In this document: positions 22,893 through 34,988 of the stretch, in pieces
Layout: each line of letters begins with the position of its first letter
Position numbering within the stretch: position 1 is the stretch's first letter
From: Oscheius dolichura
Lineage: Eukaryota; Nematoda; Chromadorea; Rhabditida; Rhabditidae
NCBI GenBank assembly: GCA_932521035.1
Contig: OW051496.1
Span: forward strand, 2,666,001 to 2,730,000
Direction of reading: 5' to 3'
Length of the DNA stretch: 64,000 bases
The notes under the pieces: generated by a model
Database searches by the model: none
Told to the model about the DNA's origin: nothing
What the model saw: the letters and a program-made list of their open reading frames with translations, nothing else
Translations under genes and position numbers: made by a program

Positions 22893-24595
22893 ATGAGACT
22901 ATCGAGGCCGGAACCTTGTTCGGAGACGGAAGATTACATTTACTACATGTTGAGAATGATGGAAGCTTTTGAATTCCAGGTGAAATATAAAAGTCGGGTA
23001 GTTTTAATGGATCCAATATACTATCTGGGTCGTTTCTAGCTCGAAAATGCGTTGATTGTCGGAATAGCCACCCACAGACGACTTCTTCCATTTGAAAGGG
23101 CTCAAAAAGTTAGCCAGGCTTTGATTTGTTTGCCCCCGACGCCGTCTGCCTGGAGCTGCCAGGAGCGGCACAAAAAGGACTCGAAAATTGCCATTGTCGA
23201 GGGAAGAAAGCGTCAAGTAGTCGAGGAGAAACAACGGAAAATAACAGATAATTCTATAGCCAAAAAAGGGAGGACAGGATGGAAATTGGAGAAGGATACC
23301 CCGAGGGGAATGACATCATTTTTGGGGGAAGAGGAGGAGGGGGGAGACTGGTCCTTAGACTGGACGGGCACGCGACCGGCCATAAAACATCGTCGCCCCT
23401 TCTATGAAAACGACCTGAATATTCGACCCGGGGCCGCCTCCAAAAAGTCAAGAAAACACGAAAATTCGGGGGTTGATAATTTCGGAGAAGGAGGCTGAAA
23501 AAAGGCTGGTTCGATAGAAACCCGGCCAGGCTCGAGAGGGAGAGAGAGAGAGAAAATAGGGAGACACTACTGCTGCTATGCATAACAAAGCCTGCCGGCC
23601 GAGGGGGAGGGCCACGGGCCGATTTGAGAGAGCCGCCCGGCCGGCCCCGGACGCCAATTAGGGAGTGAAGCGAAGGGAGGAAAAGTCCCCCGAGGGGGGA
23701 CTCGAGAGACGGGGACGGGGAGCCGAGAGAGAGGGAGAGAAAGGCATCGATCCCCTCGCTCCCCCTCCCCGTCTCTCTCTCGTTTTGTTTTAGCTAGATG
23801 GAATGGGCCGAAGAAGAGAGAATAGCCATGGGGGCAAGCAGCAGGCGAGGCCGTAATTTGGGGGCTCGATTCAAGGAATCCGGCAGACTGGCTACCTGCT
23901 GAGGAAGGAGGCCATCCCTGTGCAGAGCGACAAGGAATCAGAATTCTTCAGCTTTCAATACAAGTATTGAAATAAATGGCTCCTTTATTGTCAACATGAA
24001 ATCAGAAAAAAGTGAAGACTTTTATCAGCCAAGGGCCTATTTCTTCGAGCTAATGGTGAACGCCTCGTCTTTCTTTAGTTTCATCGAATATTTGTGGTCG
24101 GATCTCGATTATTTTTTGACTATTTTTAGAGATTCAACAATCAGATTGTAGAGCTTTTCAAGCCCGTTCTTATAGAGCTTGCCTGATTTCATGACATTGA
24201 GAAATAACCGTCTAATAATGGCAGAAACAATTAGCATTACTGCTGTTTTTATTTCAGAGCGTAGCTACTCTGAGATAGCGTAGATTGTTGTTCTCAAAGA
24301 GCAGTAGAAGAAGGTTTTTAAATCTCCAAATATGGCCCAGTGATTACTGACAGGACTCTTTATCCATATATTATTTTCACTTGCTCCATTTGTGTGGATA
24401 TGCACACAAAAATTCGGGAAAAAGTGATTTTCGGAAAAGCAGAGGGAAAAACAAAATCCTTTTTCTAACCTCTGCGATCTGCTGAAGTTAGTTTTATTCC
24501 CCACTGAGTGTATCGAATGAGTACCAAATTAGTAACAGGCTCTCAGTGTTTATTTCATGTAAATTGATATAAAACAAGACAATTGCAACTGTATC
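22893..24595. other. Gene-poor interval 3
   Basis: No gene is recognised. GC- and purine-rich text from about 23.1 to 23.9 kb produces long open frames by composition alone. The last 600 bases are AT-rich and probably include the 3' UTR of the minus-strand gene that ends at 24596. Confidence 0.4.
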
Positions 24596-26161
24596 TTATG
24601 CAATGTGATGTCCATCGCAGATTTTTTGTCGGAGAGCTTCTCCCAACTCTTCCATTGTGCCATTATTCCAATTGTCCAATATTGTACCCCAATCGGTGAC
24701 CCCCTTTTCATTCCAATTGTCTGTAATTATTTCAAGCATCTTCTTGAAACAGAATTCCGTTTGGCAATCGCAGCCATCACAATCAGAGATGTCGTAGAAG
24801 TTGATAACATTGTAAACCCAATAGATAATGGCATATAGGGGCCGAATACCATTATATGCTCTGATATAATGATAATCTATTGAATGAGAAAGCTGAATCA
24901 TATTTGCAATTTGAGATGACGTAAGCTTACATTAGAAATTGTTAGAAAATCATTGATATTGTTGAGGCCTTGGGGAAAGTGAACTGCGTCAACAATATCC
25001 AGTTTTAGATGTTTCAAATTGGTCTCTCCGACAGTCCACTTCTAAAATTTTCTTCCTTTCTTTGCTGTCTGCTCTCAACTTGCCTGTATCACCCTTTGAT
25101 ATATATTTTTAGCATTTCCGTCTAAGCATTGTGCTTCTACAGTTTCTAATGCGTTCCAATCAAAGTTTAGTTTCTCAATAATTCCGTATTCCTCATTGTT
25201 ATGGATAAGAAGACCCTTGAAGTTGAAGGCACGATAAGCCGTCGTCAGGGTAGTGTAGAAGAGCTCCTCGCTGTCAAGAGAGTCCAGTTTCAACGTTTCT
25301 GCCCTGGCGAATGGTATAATTTTCAACATTTCTTCAGCGACAAGGAAACGTTTTGAATGTTGTTCTCCGAATTCTTCCCTATATGGATCCTAAACTACCT
25401 TTTTTTTGTTTTATTCAAAATTACAATGGTGACTATTTTGAAGCGGAAGAATTCTATGAGACGGCAGAAATCGGAAGCTGCCATTTTTCTATAATAAGCC
25501 CATTCTCTATCCGATCTTCGCAACATCAGATGGGATAAATGGTGTTGATCATTCATAACATATTCTTCTTCTTGCTGTACTAAATAGCTCATTCTTTAGA
25601 TCCTTTTTTGAGTGTACCCAGTGATTTTGTAGCGAAAACTCACATTTACAGATAGGATCATCATCACTGTCCATTAGATCGTCTTCTGTTGACGATTCAG
25701 AATCTTCTGTTTCATCCGATATTTCCATTTCAGCCTCTTCATCTTCTTCTTCGTCTAATTCTCCAGCTAGCAAATGAGTACAGGATTCTTCCCAAAGTAG
25801 CGCCTTCGTTTTCTTATTATCTATTAATTTGATTGAAAAATCAATACACTTCTCGCTGTCAAATCTTTCAGAAAACATCAACTCACCTTTCTTTTTTAAC
25901 CGAAGCGGCACGTCAAGCATGACTTTGCCTTCCTCCACATCAAAATAAACAAAGACAGAAAAATGAGCATGAGAAAATATCCGTGTCTTCTTCTCCATTT
26001 GATTAGCGACATCGTATACCCGACAACAAGTTCGAATCAAGTTCACGAAGGACTCATCATTACACTGATGAAATGTGGAGATATGCCATTAGAAATCTCA
26101 CCTTTTTCAGTATTTGAACTATGTTTTGGTGAGAGACGCTGGGAATATAAATGGGTTGCAT
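24596..26161 (-). CDS. F-box-associated-like nematode family protein (candidate)
   Basis: Exons join as 26161-26102, about 26064-25640, about 25578-25415, about 25376-25082, about 25039-24931 and about 24892-24596. The product of roughly 440 residues starts MQPIYIPSVSHQNIV. It has a very acidic middle section (ELDEEEDEEAEMEIS), then a region with VAEEMLKIIPF, LKLDSLDSEELF, FKGLLIHN and GETNLKHLKLDIV, which looks like the leucine-rich F-box-associated domains expanded in nematodes. No clear F-box is seen, so the assignment is tentative. The intron after the Val-Ile-Gln codons needs a GC donor (CAG then GCAAGT) paired with TTTTAG. An upstream in-frame ATG at 26248 is possible. The start at 26161 was chosen because it gives a compact hydrophobic N-terminus. 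Confidence 0.6.
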
Positions 26162-26582
26162 TCCGAGTAACAAAGTGCTATGAATGCACAAAAGCGAGCA
26201 GGTGGAAACTTTATATCGATAAGGTGAATCGATAAAAATGCGTTGCAATATGAACGTTCGATGTACGTCTTGTGTATCACTTTAATCATCGTTCCATAGA
26301 ATCCCTACTAAAGAGCTACAAGGCGAATACCATTCGAAAGAAACTGACCCAAGGTATTTATACCCTGACACAGTGAAAAATTCCATTATCTTCATTGAAG
26401 AAAAAGAAGCGTAGACCTACGAGATCAAGCAGTAGCATAAAAAGACTAAGCGAATGTTCCCTTCAAGCGCCAATCCGATCGAGAACAAAATAAAAATCTA
26501 GTGTGGGTAAATACATTTATTTTGTAAAAAGAAGTAAAGAAAATGTAAAAATGAAAAGTATGTTACATGTATGAAATAAGTG

Positions 26583-28230
26583 CTAATAAGGAAGTTCGTA
26601 GAGTGAATTCGGTCCGATGGCGATGTACATTCCAGAGCCATTTCCGTCGGTCAACAAGACGTCGTCTCCAAATTGGGCAGTCTCGTAAAGGGGCACAGCA
26701 CTTCCATCGGTGACACCCATTCCAGAGCCGAACTCGTTATGTTCCTAAATAATACATGAAAGTAATAAAACGAAGTGTTTCTAAACCTGAGGAACGCCAT
26801 AGCTAGCCTGAGTAGTAGCTATAGTACTGGTAGGAGCAGTCGAAGTAGTCGCAACATTAGGTCTTGTCGGAGATACATAAGCCGAATTCGGTCCGACGGC
26901 TGCGTACATTCCGGAACCAGATCCGGTCAACAAGTCGTCTTCTTCTAACTACAATGACAACGTTATAAAAGATGAAAGAAAATGCATACCTGACTCCCAC
27001 TAGACATGGTAGTCTCATAAAGTGGCGCAGCGCTTTCAGTGGTGGAATCCATTCCAGAACCCAGCTCATTCTGATCCTGAAGAATACGTAAAAACAGAAA
27101 TGCTTCTTTCAAACCTGTGGAATATCATAACCGGCTTGTGGAGCAGCTACAGTTGTAGAGGCCATAGTAGTAGCACTGCTAACGGTGGTTGTAGCTACAG
27201 TCCTTGTTTTTGGAGCAGTAGTGGTGGATTGAGATCCATAAGGTGAAGTACGTCCAACAGTAGTAACCATTCCAGAGCCCAACTCATTCTGATCCTGAAG
27301 AATATGTAAAAACAGAAATGCTTCTTCCAAACCTGTGGAACATCATAGCCGGCTGGTGGAGCAGCTACAGTTGTAGAGGCCATAGTAGTAGCACTGCTAA
27401 CGGTGGTTGTAGCTACAGTCCTTGTTTTTGGAGCAGTAGTGGTGGATTGAGATCCATAAGGTGAAGTACGTCCAACAGTAGTAACCATTCCAGAGCCCAA
27501 TTCGTTCCGTTTCTGCTGGGGAGCAGCTACAGTACTGGTGGGAGAAGTTGTCGCAACCTTGGGAGTTGTTTTCGGAGCTCCATAAGGCGAAGCGCCACCA
27601 GTGACATCCATTGTAGAGCCTGATCTGTTTTCCTTCTTGGGGGTCGCATAACCGGCTCGCGGAGCAGCTGCCGTTGTAGAAGCTGCAGTTGTAGAAGCTG
27701 TAGTTGTAGAAGCCACAGTACTGCTAGCAGTGGTTGTAGAAGCGGCAGTCGTTGTTGGAGTAGTGAAGGATTGAGATCCATAAGGCGAAGCACGTTCACC
27801 GGTGGTGTCCATTCCAGTTGACAGATCTTCGTTTCCGACCTAAAGTAACTCTTGCTTCTGTAAGAATGAAACCGAAATACCTGGTTTATGTCAGCGATGG
27901 TATTTTCATCAAGAGGTGAAGGAGGTGTTGTCACCTGATCAAATGGGAAACCGTTCTTGATGCGCTCGGCCCAATAAGCAGCGGCAGCTTCTTCATTGAG
28001 TACATATCTGAAAGAAGAACGGATATGAAATTAATATTACGCAAATAGAATTAGCAATAATCTCAAACGTACGGTCTAGTAGTAGTAGTAGCAGTTTCTT
28101 GCTCAGGTGCTTGAATCAGCGGCTGCTGTTGCGAGAGGGGCAACGCGGTTCCGGTTTGAGCTAGAGGCAAATAATAGCCATTTGCGGCTGTGGCCAGAAG
28201 AGCTGATACGGCTGCCAATTTGACGTACAT
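26583..28230 (-). CDS. Secreted Thr/Ala-rich repeat protein (mucin-like)
   Basis: The product starts with a clear signal peptide (MYVKLAAVSALLATAANG), then a Gln/Pro/Thr segment and a long body of TTTAAS-type runs. Repeating blocks of the form ELGSGM, then SPYGSQ, Thr/Ala-rich text and AGYDVPQ follow; related end blocks read GSGMYAAVGPNSAY and GSGMYIAIGPNS. Thr/Ser-rich secreted proteins of this sort are heavily O-glycosylated and serve as mucins, cuticle or eggshell components. No enzyme motif is present. Exons are short and separated by introns of about 45 bases. The ATG follows directly after TTCTTTTGCAG, consistent with trans-splicing at the start codon. Two consecutive internal exons are near-identical copies. 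The stop TAG is at 26583-26585. Confidence 0.8.
27095..27495 (-). repeat. Tandem exon-plus-intron duplication
   Basis: Two units of about 200 bases, roughly 27095-27290 and 27297-27495, are almost identical. Each includes the coding block ending near AGYDVPQ and the short intron with AGAAATGCTTCTT. Identity extends through the intron, so the duplication is recent. It adds one copy of the ELGSGMVTTVGRTSPYGSQ-type unit to the secreted protein without changing the frame. Confidence 0.75.
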
Positions 28231-29000
28231 CTGCAAAAGAAGATTTCGAAGCTGGCACATAACGAGAGAGATCAACATGCGGGGAGCAGCAAAACAACGC
28301 AACAGTGCAACGGTAACAATGACAAATCGACAAAATCTGGGAATTTTGGGAATAGAACATTTTCAAGGCTTGACTCAGGCAACGAAGTTCTCCGCGCGCG
28401 AAGATTACGCTCTTCACATTCTCCAACTCAATCACTGATCTTCCTTTTTGTTCTCGGTTGTTTTGTTTTGTTCTTCCGTAGAATGTACACGTGCCCTTCT
28501 TGCTTTTCACAGACTTTACTTCCAGCTGTATTGCTAGACGGGTAAGGTGCATTGAAACGAGCATTTTCATTGATCGAAATTCTTATTTTATTCTAACCAC
28601 TTTTACTCTTTGCTTTTGGCATTCTAAATTTGCTTTATCTACAATGTCACGGTTGAAGAAATAGCTGACACATGCGGAAGAAATTGGTCAAACGCTGATG
28701 CTGATTTCATTTCATTCAATTATAGTTCCATTTGTTTGTTGAATGTACTATTCTGTTGTCATCAAGCTTTTACTCCTCAACGTTCAGAAGTTTTCTCCGT
28801 TTCATTTGCTGTTCACTATCTTTCAGAATACTTACCCTGACCGGTTGATCTTGATCTTTCCTTCCTCTTTCCTTGCGTACGCTTTTCAGACAGACGCTAT
28901 ACCGCCCGTTTTTAGATCGCTCCTTTCATTTTCTAGTAATTCTTGTGCATAATGATCTTCGTTTTATATCAATTTTAATCACAACATACTCTAATTTAGA
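28231..29000. promoter_or_regulatory. Divergent intergenic region
   Basis: This interval of about 770 bases separates the minus-strand secreted-protein gene from the plus-strand MTFP1-like gene, so it should hold promoters for both directions. I see no clear TATA or initiator element. A frame on the minus strand at 28103-28570 has no domain signature and overlaps the signal-peptide exon out of frame. Confidence 0.4.
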
Positions 29001-29663
29001 ATGGCAGGCGTCGACTCGTTTGCCCTTATTCAGAAAGAGCTGGCAGATATCGATATTTACAGAGATACACCTATTCGCTATTTGGGTTAGTGAGTAGTTC
29101 TATATTGTAACCTAATCTTTCAGGATATGCTAATGAAGTTGGAGAAGCCTTTCGGTCAATGATTCCATCCGCGGTTGTAAAAGCTACTTACGTTGTGGCG
29201 CTTGGATACGCTTGTGCTGATGCAATGGATAAATCCAAGAAAGTATACAAGGCTGGTTAATAGTAAGCTTTTTACCTGCCTCGTTTTTCACTTTTTGTAC
29301 ATCTTCTAATAAATGTTTTTTAGCAGCTGTGGTCCACTCCTGAAGAACGACGAAAACGCGTTGCCATTGCAGCAGCAGATACGTTTCTGTGGCAGGCCTT
29401 AGCCTCAGTTGCCATCCCAGGATTCACCATAAACCGCGTATGCCACTTTTCAGGACTTTTACTAAACAAGTAAGCGCGTAGATTCTTTTTTATCCATTTA
29501 TATTTTTAGAGTAACCAGGTGGCCAGCTCCTATGCGGAAGTGGATAGTAACTGCAATCGGCCTAGGGACAATCCCTTTCATTGTTCACCCTATAGATGCA
29601 GCAGTTGAAATTGGAATGAATGAAACAGTTAGGAAATATTATGCACATCAAAAGAAAGACTAG
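29001..29663 (+). CDS. mtp-18: Mitochondrial fission process protein 1 (MTFP1/MTP18)
   Basis: Four exons encode about 160 residues. Family landmarks are DIYRDTPIRYLGYANEVGEA, ALGYACADAMDK, FLWQALASVAIPGFTINRV, IGLGTIPFIVHPIDAAVE and the C-terminal tail VRKYYAHQ. MTFP1 is a multi-pass inner mitochondrial membrane protein that promotes mitochondrial fission. Exons are 29001-29085, 29124-29242, 29334 to about 29469, and about 29511-29663. The second donor is placed at GTATAC (29243), because reading on leads to stop codons. The ATG sits one base after TAATTTAG, so the messenger is probably trans-spliced. It is the first gene of an operon-like run with the two genes downstream. Confidence 0.9.
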
Positions 29664-29846
29664 ACAAGTTTATGATTAGTACTACGAGAATGTTCGTGTA
29701 TTCTAGTCAAATGTTGTGATTATATTGTTAAATAATACGTACATTTCTTCATTTCTTCATGTATTTTTATTTTTCAACTGTGTTATCAAGTTCATTTACC
29801 TGCTAATTAATTTTGAATATTTTATTCTCATTATCTAGGTAGTAAA
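29664..29846 (+). promoter_or_regulatory. Intercistronic spacer with trans-splice acceptor
   Basis: This spacer of 183 bases separates the MTFP1-like stop from the next ATG. It is T-rich and ends with ATTATCTAG eight bases before the ATG. The length and the acceptor fit an operon spacer. Confidence 0.5.
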
Positions 29847-30147
29847 ATGGTCGCCTGGCGTGCTGCTGGTATCAACTACGTTCGCTTCTCCCAGATTGCA
29901 GCTGAAGTTGGTCGTTTTTCCAATTTGCTGTTTCTTCTTCTTCATAATAATCGTGTTTATCTTGTTTTTTAGGTTACTCGGAAGTGCCTCAAGAGTGGAA
30001 AGAGTTCCAGTACTAAGGCCCCCGCAGAGGCTACCCTCAAGGTAATTTTGTTGTTTACCTTTCTATTTATCATCGTACGAATAATAACAATATTGATTTG
30101 TTCAGATTACCACATGGGAAGCTGGGAAAGCTGAACCTAAGAAGTAA
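29847..30147 (+). CDS. ATP synthase subunit epsilon, mitochondrial
   Basis: Three exons (29847-29908, 29973-30041, about 30107-30147) encode about 57 residues beginning VAWRAAGINYVRFSQIAAE and ending in a Lys-rich tail. The N-terminal Trp-Arg-x-Ala-Gly and Tyr-x-Arg-x-Ser-Gln-Ile pattern is diagnostic of the epsilon subunit of mitochondrial F1-ATPase. This subunit sits in the central stalk and is only 50-60 residues long in animals. An AATAAA signal follows at 30212-30217. It sits between the MTFP1-like and fidgetin-like genes on the same strand, with spacers under 200 bases, so co-transcription is likely. Confidence 0.9.
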
Positions 30148-30321
30148 ATGTTCACTTGTCATCGTCAACTGTTAGACATCTTCATGCTGTTCACTTCTTC
30201 TTAACATTCCGAATAAATTTTTATTTACTCTTATGCATATTGTTGTTCTATCTGTTTTAATGTCTGTAGAAATTACCCAAAATATATGTTAGATTGTGGT
30301 TCTCTAATTGTTGTTTCAGTG
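30148..30321 (+). promoter_or_regulatory. Intercistronic spacer with poly(A) signal and acceptor
   Basis: This spacer of 174 bases holds AATAAA at 30212-30217 and ends in TTGTTTCAG two bases before the next start codon. A U-rich run lies between them. This matches the layout of nematode operon junctions. Confidence 0.5.
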
Positions 30322-32373
<2,052 letters not shown>

Positions 32374-32673
32374 TCACGAGACAATATTGTAACTGTACAG
32401 TTTTGAATTCACCAGGTGTAAAATTATTTAATTTTCTTAAAGTTTTCCTCATCAACCTGCAGACTCTAAACTTCACCATTAGGTGTAATCTCCACGATGT
32501 CCTGTCAACTAACCAATCTCGTCGTCTATTTCACGCTACGTTGAAATACTCTTACCAGCTTTACCCCATTGGCTAAATTTCCTTTTTTCAGCTCAACTTC
32601 GTGTTTTAAGATCTTTGCGCTTTGCTCTCTTTAGTCAAAGCCAAATGTTTTTTTCACATCTCTTTATTCACTG
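32374..32673. other. Short convergent intergenic region
   Basis: These 300 bases separate the stop codons of the plus-strand fidgetin-like gene and the minus-strand unknown gene. They should hold both 3' UTRs. No other feature is seen. Confidence 0.4.
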
Positions 32674-33145
32674 TTATACTAATTTATCTCCTCGAAGTTC
32701 CGGCGACTCGCCTCCATCTTCTGGTATCTCGAGATATGCTGCCGTTGGCATGAGATACTCGGAAGCCTTCCAGTAATAGAGCGAAACATAGAGGTCCCGT
32801 CTGTCAGCAGTGTCCGTCTCCATTCTGACGGCTAAGAGAACTGTCTGCCCAGTTCTACTGGGCAAAGGAAGATTAGAGGTTGATATCCACTGGAAGTGGT
32901 CGAGCTTACCTTGTAAAACATGTAAAACAAACTTGTGTTAGGTTACGACGTCCCTCTCTATGTATGTGGGTATTGAAGAAAGGAAGGGTTTTTTGACCTT
33001 CATATGGTGTTCCTTTCAGATGATTCTTGAATAACACACAGGGATCCAAAATAACTGGCTCTATGGTTTTATATGGATTTAAAAACGGAAGTCTTCTCCT
33101 CGACTCTTCAACTGCAACAATTCCCTTCATAATGAGAGCTCCTGG
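32674..33145 (-). CDS. 3' exons of a gene of unknown family (copy 2)
   Basis: Two exons are supported on the minus strand: about 33145 to 32938, ending at a GTTTGT donor, and about 32890 to 32674, starting after CACTTCCAG. Encoded blocks are LDPCVLFKNHLKGTPYEGQ, LPFFNTHIH, then QWISTSNLPLPSRTGQ, VRMETDTADR and LYVSLYYWK. The same order, intron position and phase occur at 7499-7988. A possible acceptor (CATCCAG) just before 33145 suggests more exons upstream. No known domain is recognised. The locus lies antisense between the fidgetin-like and EB1-like genes. Confidence 0.6.
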
Positions 33146-33505
33146 ATGGACGAGGAGGATGAGATCTAGATGTATGAAAACTTTTTGCGCGGGGTATATT
33201 ATTTCGGTGGAATTGGGTCATTTTTGGTTTCTTTCATGTTTTACTCATTGCTTTTATTGGGAAGGTGGTGTCGTATTCAATTTCCAAAAATAATTTGGCA
33301 TATGGAGCTCTTCTTCTCTTGTCAGAGATTTTGTGCTGAACAAGATCCTAGTCTTATCTTGCCCTTTACCAGAAACGTCACGTTTTTGACCAGATAAACG
33401 TCAATTTTTGGAGATTAGGCGAGTTTTTTGTCGATTTGCATCGCTTCTGCCATTCCCTGCTCATTCATTCATCTTCACCGGCAAGGAGCAGCCTTGTCCG
33501 CCGCG

Positions 33506-34620
33506 ATGCCCGACCGCCCCGACAACCCCCGTCTCATCCAAGTCGGCGTGGTGCGCGAGCCGTACCGCTCGATGTCCCGCGCGGCCATGAGTGTCTGGGT
33601 TGGTCTCGTCTCTTTCCCTTATAATCTCTTCTTTTCGTCTCAGTTTGTACCGTGGACCGGCAGTCGGCACAGTCTCGCCGAGCTCAGTACCGGCGTGACG
33701 TACGCCGATCTCCTCAGCCGTCTCTTCCCCGGCTCCGTGGAGAAGAAAAAGCTGAAGGAGCAGCCGCGCGACGACTGGGAGAAGGCCCAGAACTGGCTTC
33801 TCGTGTTGCGGGCAATGCACCGCCTCGGAATCGACAAGACGGTCGACGACGTCTTCCAGCTCGTCAAGACATCCAGCGCCGTCAGTTTTCTCTTCTATTC
33901 GAGACCTTTTGGCCTTCAAAACACAGCTACAGTACTCCTTATCTGGACCATTTCCAGGCGGGATTCGAATTCGCCCGGTGGTTCATCAGCTTCTTCGACG
34001 CGAACCATTATTCCCGGGATGTGACGGCCGCCTCCGCCGAGGAGGGGAAGACCCTGGTCGTGAGGATGGCCACTCCCATCAGGAGGAGGCCCCGGGAGCA
34101 GCAGCCAGCGGAGATCGGCCAGCTGGATGAGGTGGTGGAAGAGGACGAGGAGGACGACGAGGAGGAAGAGGACGAGCCGGGTCGACAAATCAAACTGGAG
34201 ATCAAGTGGGAAGACGGCGAAGAAGAGGTCGAGGAGGTCCAGAGGCAGCAGCAGCCGGAAGAGGAGGAGCGGGAGCCCGTGGTGGTGAAGAAGGAGCTCG
34301 GGGAGGAGGAGGATGAGCAGCCGCCGGCCAGATTGGAGCCGCCTCCCGCCCCTGTGCCCCATCGTCTCTGGTCCGAGGTGGCCGCCAACCAGGCCATCCA
34401 AGAGGCCAACGAGGCCGACAATGTCCAGCCGGAGGAGGAGGCCGACGAGGCCGAGCCGGAGGAGGAGGAGGCCGACGAGGCCCCGCTCGAGGCCCTGCTG
34501 ACCCCGAAGGAGAAGAAGCCGAAGAGGAAGAAGGACGAGACGATTCCCGTCTTCTCCATGGTCCTCCGCTCCGCCAGCAAGAAAGCTAACACAGTTTTAT
34601 TGTCAGTAGAGCGAGAATAA
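33506..34620 (+). CDS. EB1-like calponin-homology protein with acidic C-terminal tail
   Basis: Three exons (33506-33598, 33644-33880, 33958-34620) give 330 residues. Residues 20-140 follow the microtubule plus-end-tracking CH domain of EB1/MAPRE: SRAAMSVW, then AELSTGVTYADLLSRLFPGS, VEKKKLKEQ, MHRLGIDKTV, QLVKTS and FEFARWFISFFDANHYSRD. The last block is the EB1 signature around Phe-Phe-Asp-Ala-Asn. The remaining 190 residues are dominated by Glu, Asp, Pro and Gln, with a short basic patch near the end (KEKKPKRKKDE). I see no EB-homology coiled coil and no C-terminal Glu-Glu-Tyr/Phe. The exons are much more GC-rich than their neighbours. It is a divergent EB family member; its role at microtubule ends is inferred. 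Confidence 0.8.
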
Positions 34621-34988
34621 ATGTGCCAATTCAGCTATATTTTTTTTAAATATGTTTTTTTTTTCGAATTGGATAATCAGTCCACCCATAAAACCCTTCT
34701 CCTTTACGGTGTTGCCAGCGATGTTCTCAACTGTACCCCTATTTTCACCGCCACGAGAACCATAAGATAAATCTAATATCCTGCCGAATTTTGGTCAACT
34801 TTCCTCTACTACTTCGTCATTTTTCCAGCTTATTCTGGCAGAAAACGGATAGAAATCTTTCAGGGGAAATCTCGCTCACCTCTGGGGCCAAAATAACCAA
34901 ATTTTAACGGATTAAAATTGGCACTATGACAAACTGCCCCACCCACCATCCGTATTAGGATTTTCCCGTGTTCCCAAAGACGGCAGAG
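34621..34988. other. Intergenic region
   Basis: These 368 AT-rich bases separate the EB1-like stop from the MGAT1 start. They presumably hold the 3' UTR of the former and the promoter or outron of the latter. No conserved element is recognised. Confidence 0.4.

Noticed and set aside
28103..28570. 155-codon frame overlapping the secreted-protein signal exon
   Set aside because: It runs out of frame through a well-supported signal peptide exon and has no recognisable domain.
29243..29333. Premature stop codons after the MTFP1 segment DAMDKSKK
   Set aside because: A GTATAC donor just before the stops joins to the LWSTPEERR exon in frame, so the gene is not broken.
30262..30290. Spliced-leader RNA gene (AATTACCCAA resembles part of the nematode SL1 leader)
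   Set aside because: Only ten bases match, and there is no donor site, Sm site or hairpin of an SL RNA around it.
34008..34592. 194-codon Ser-rich frame antisense to the EB1-like gene
   Set aside because: It is the mirror of the Glu-rich (GAG) tail on the other strand and has no start context or homology.
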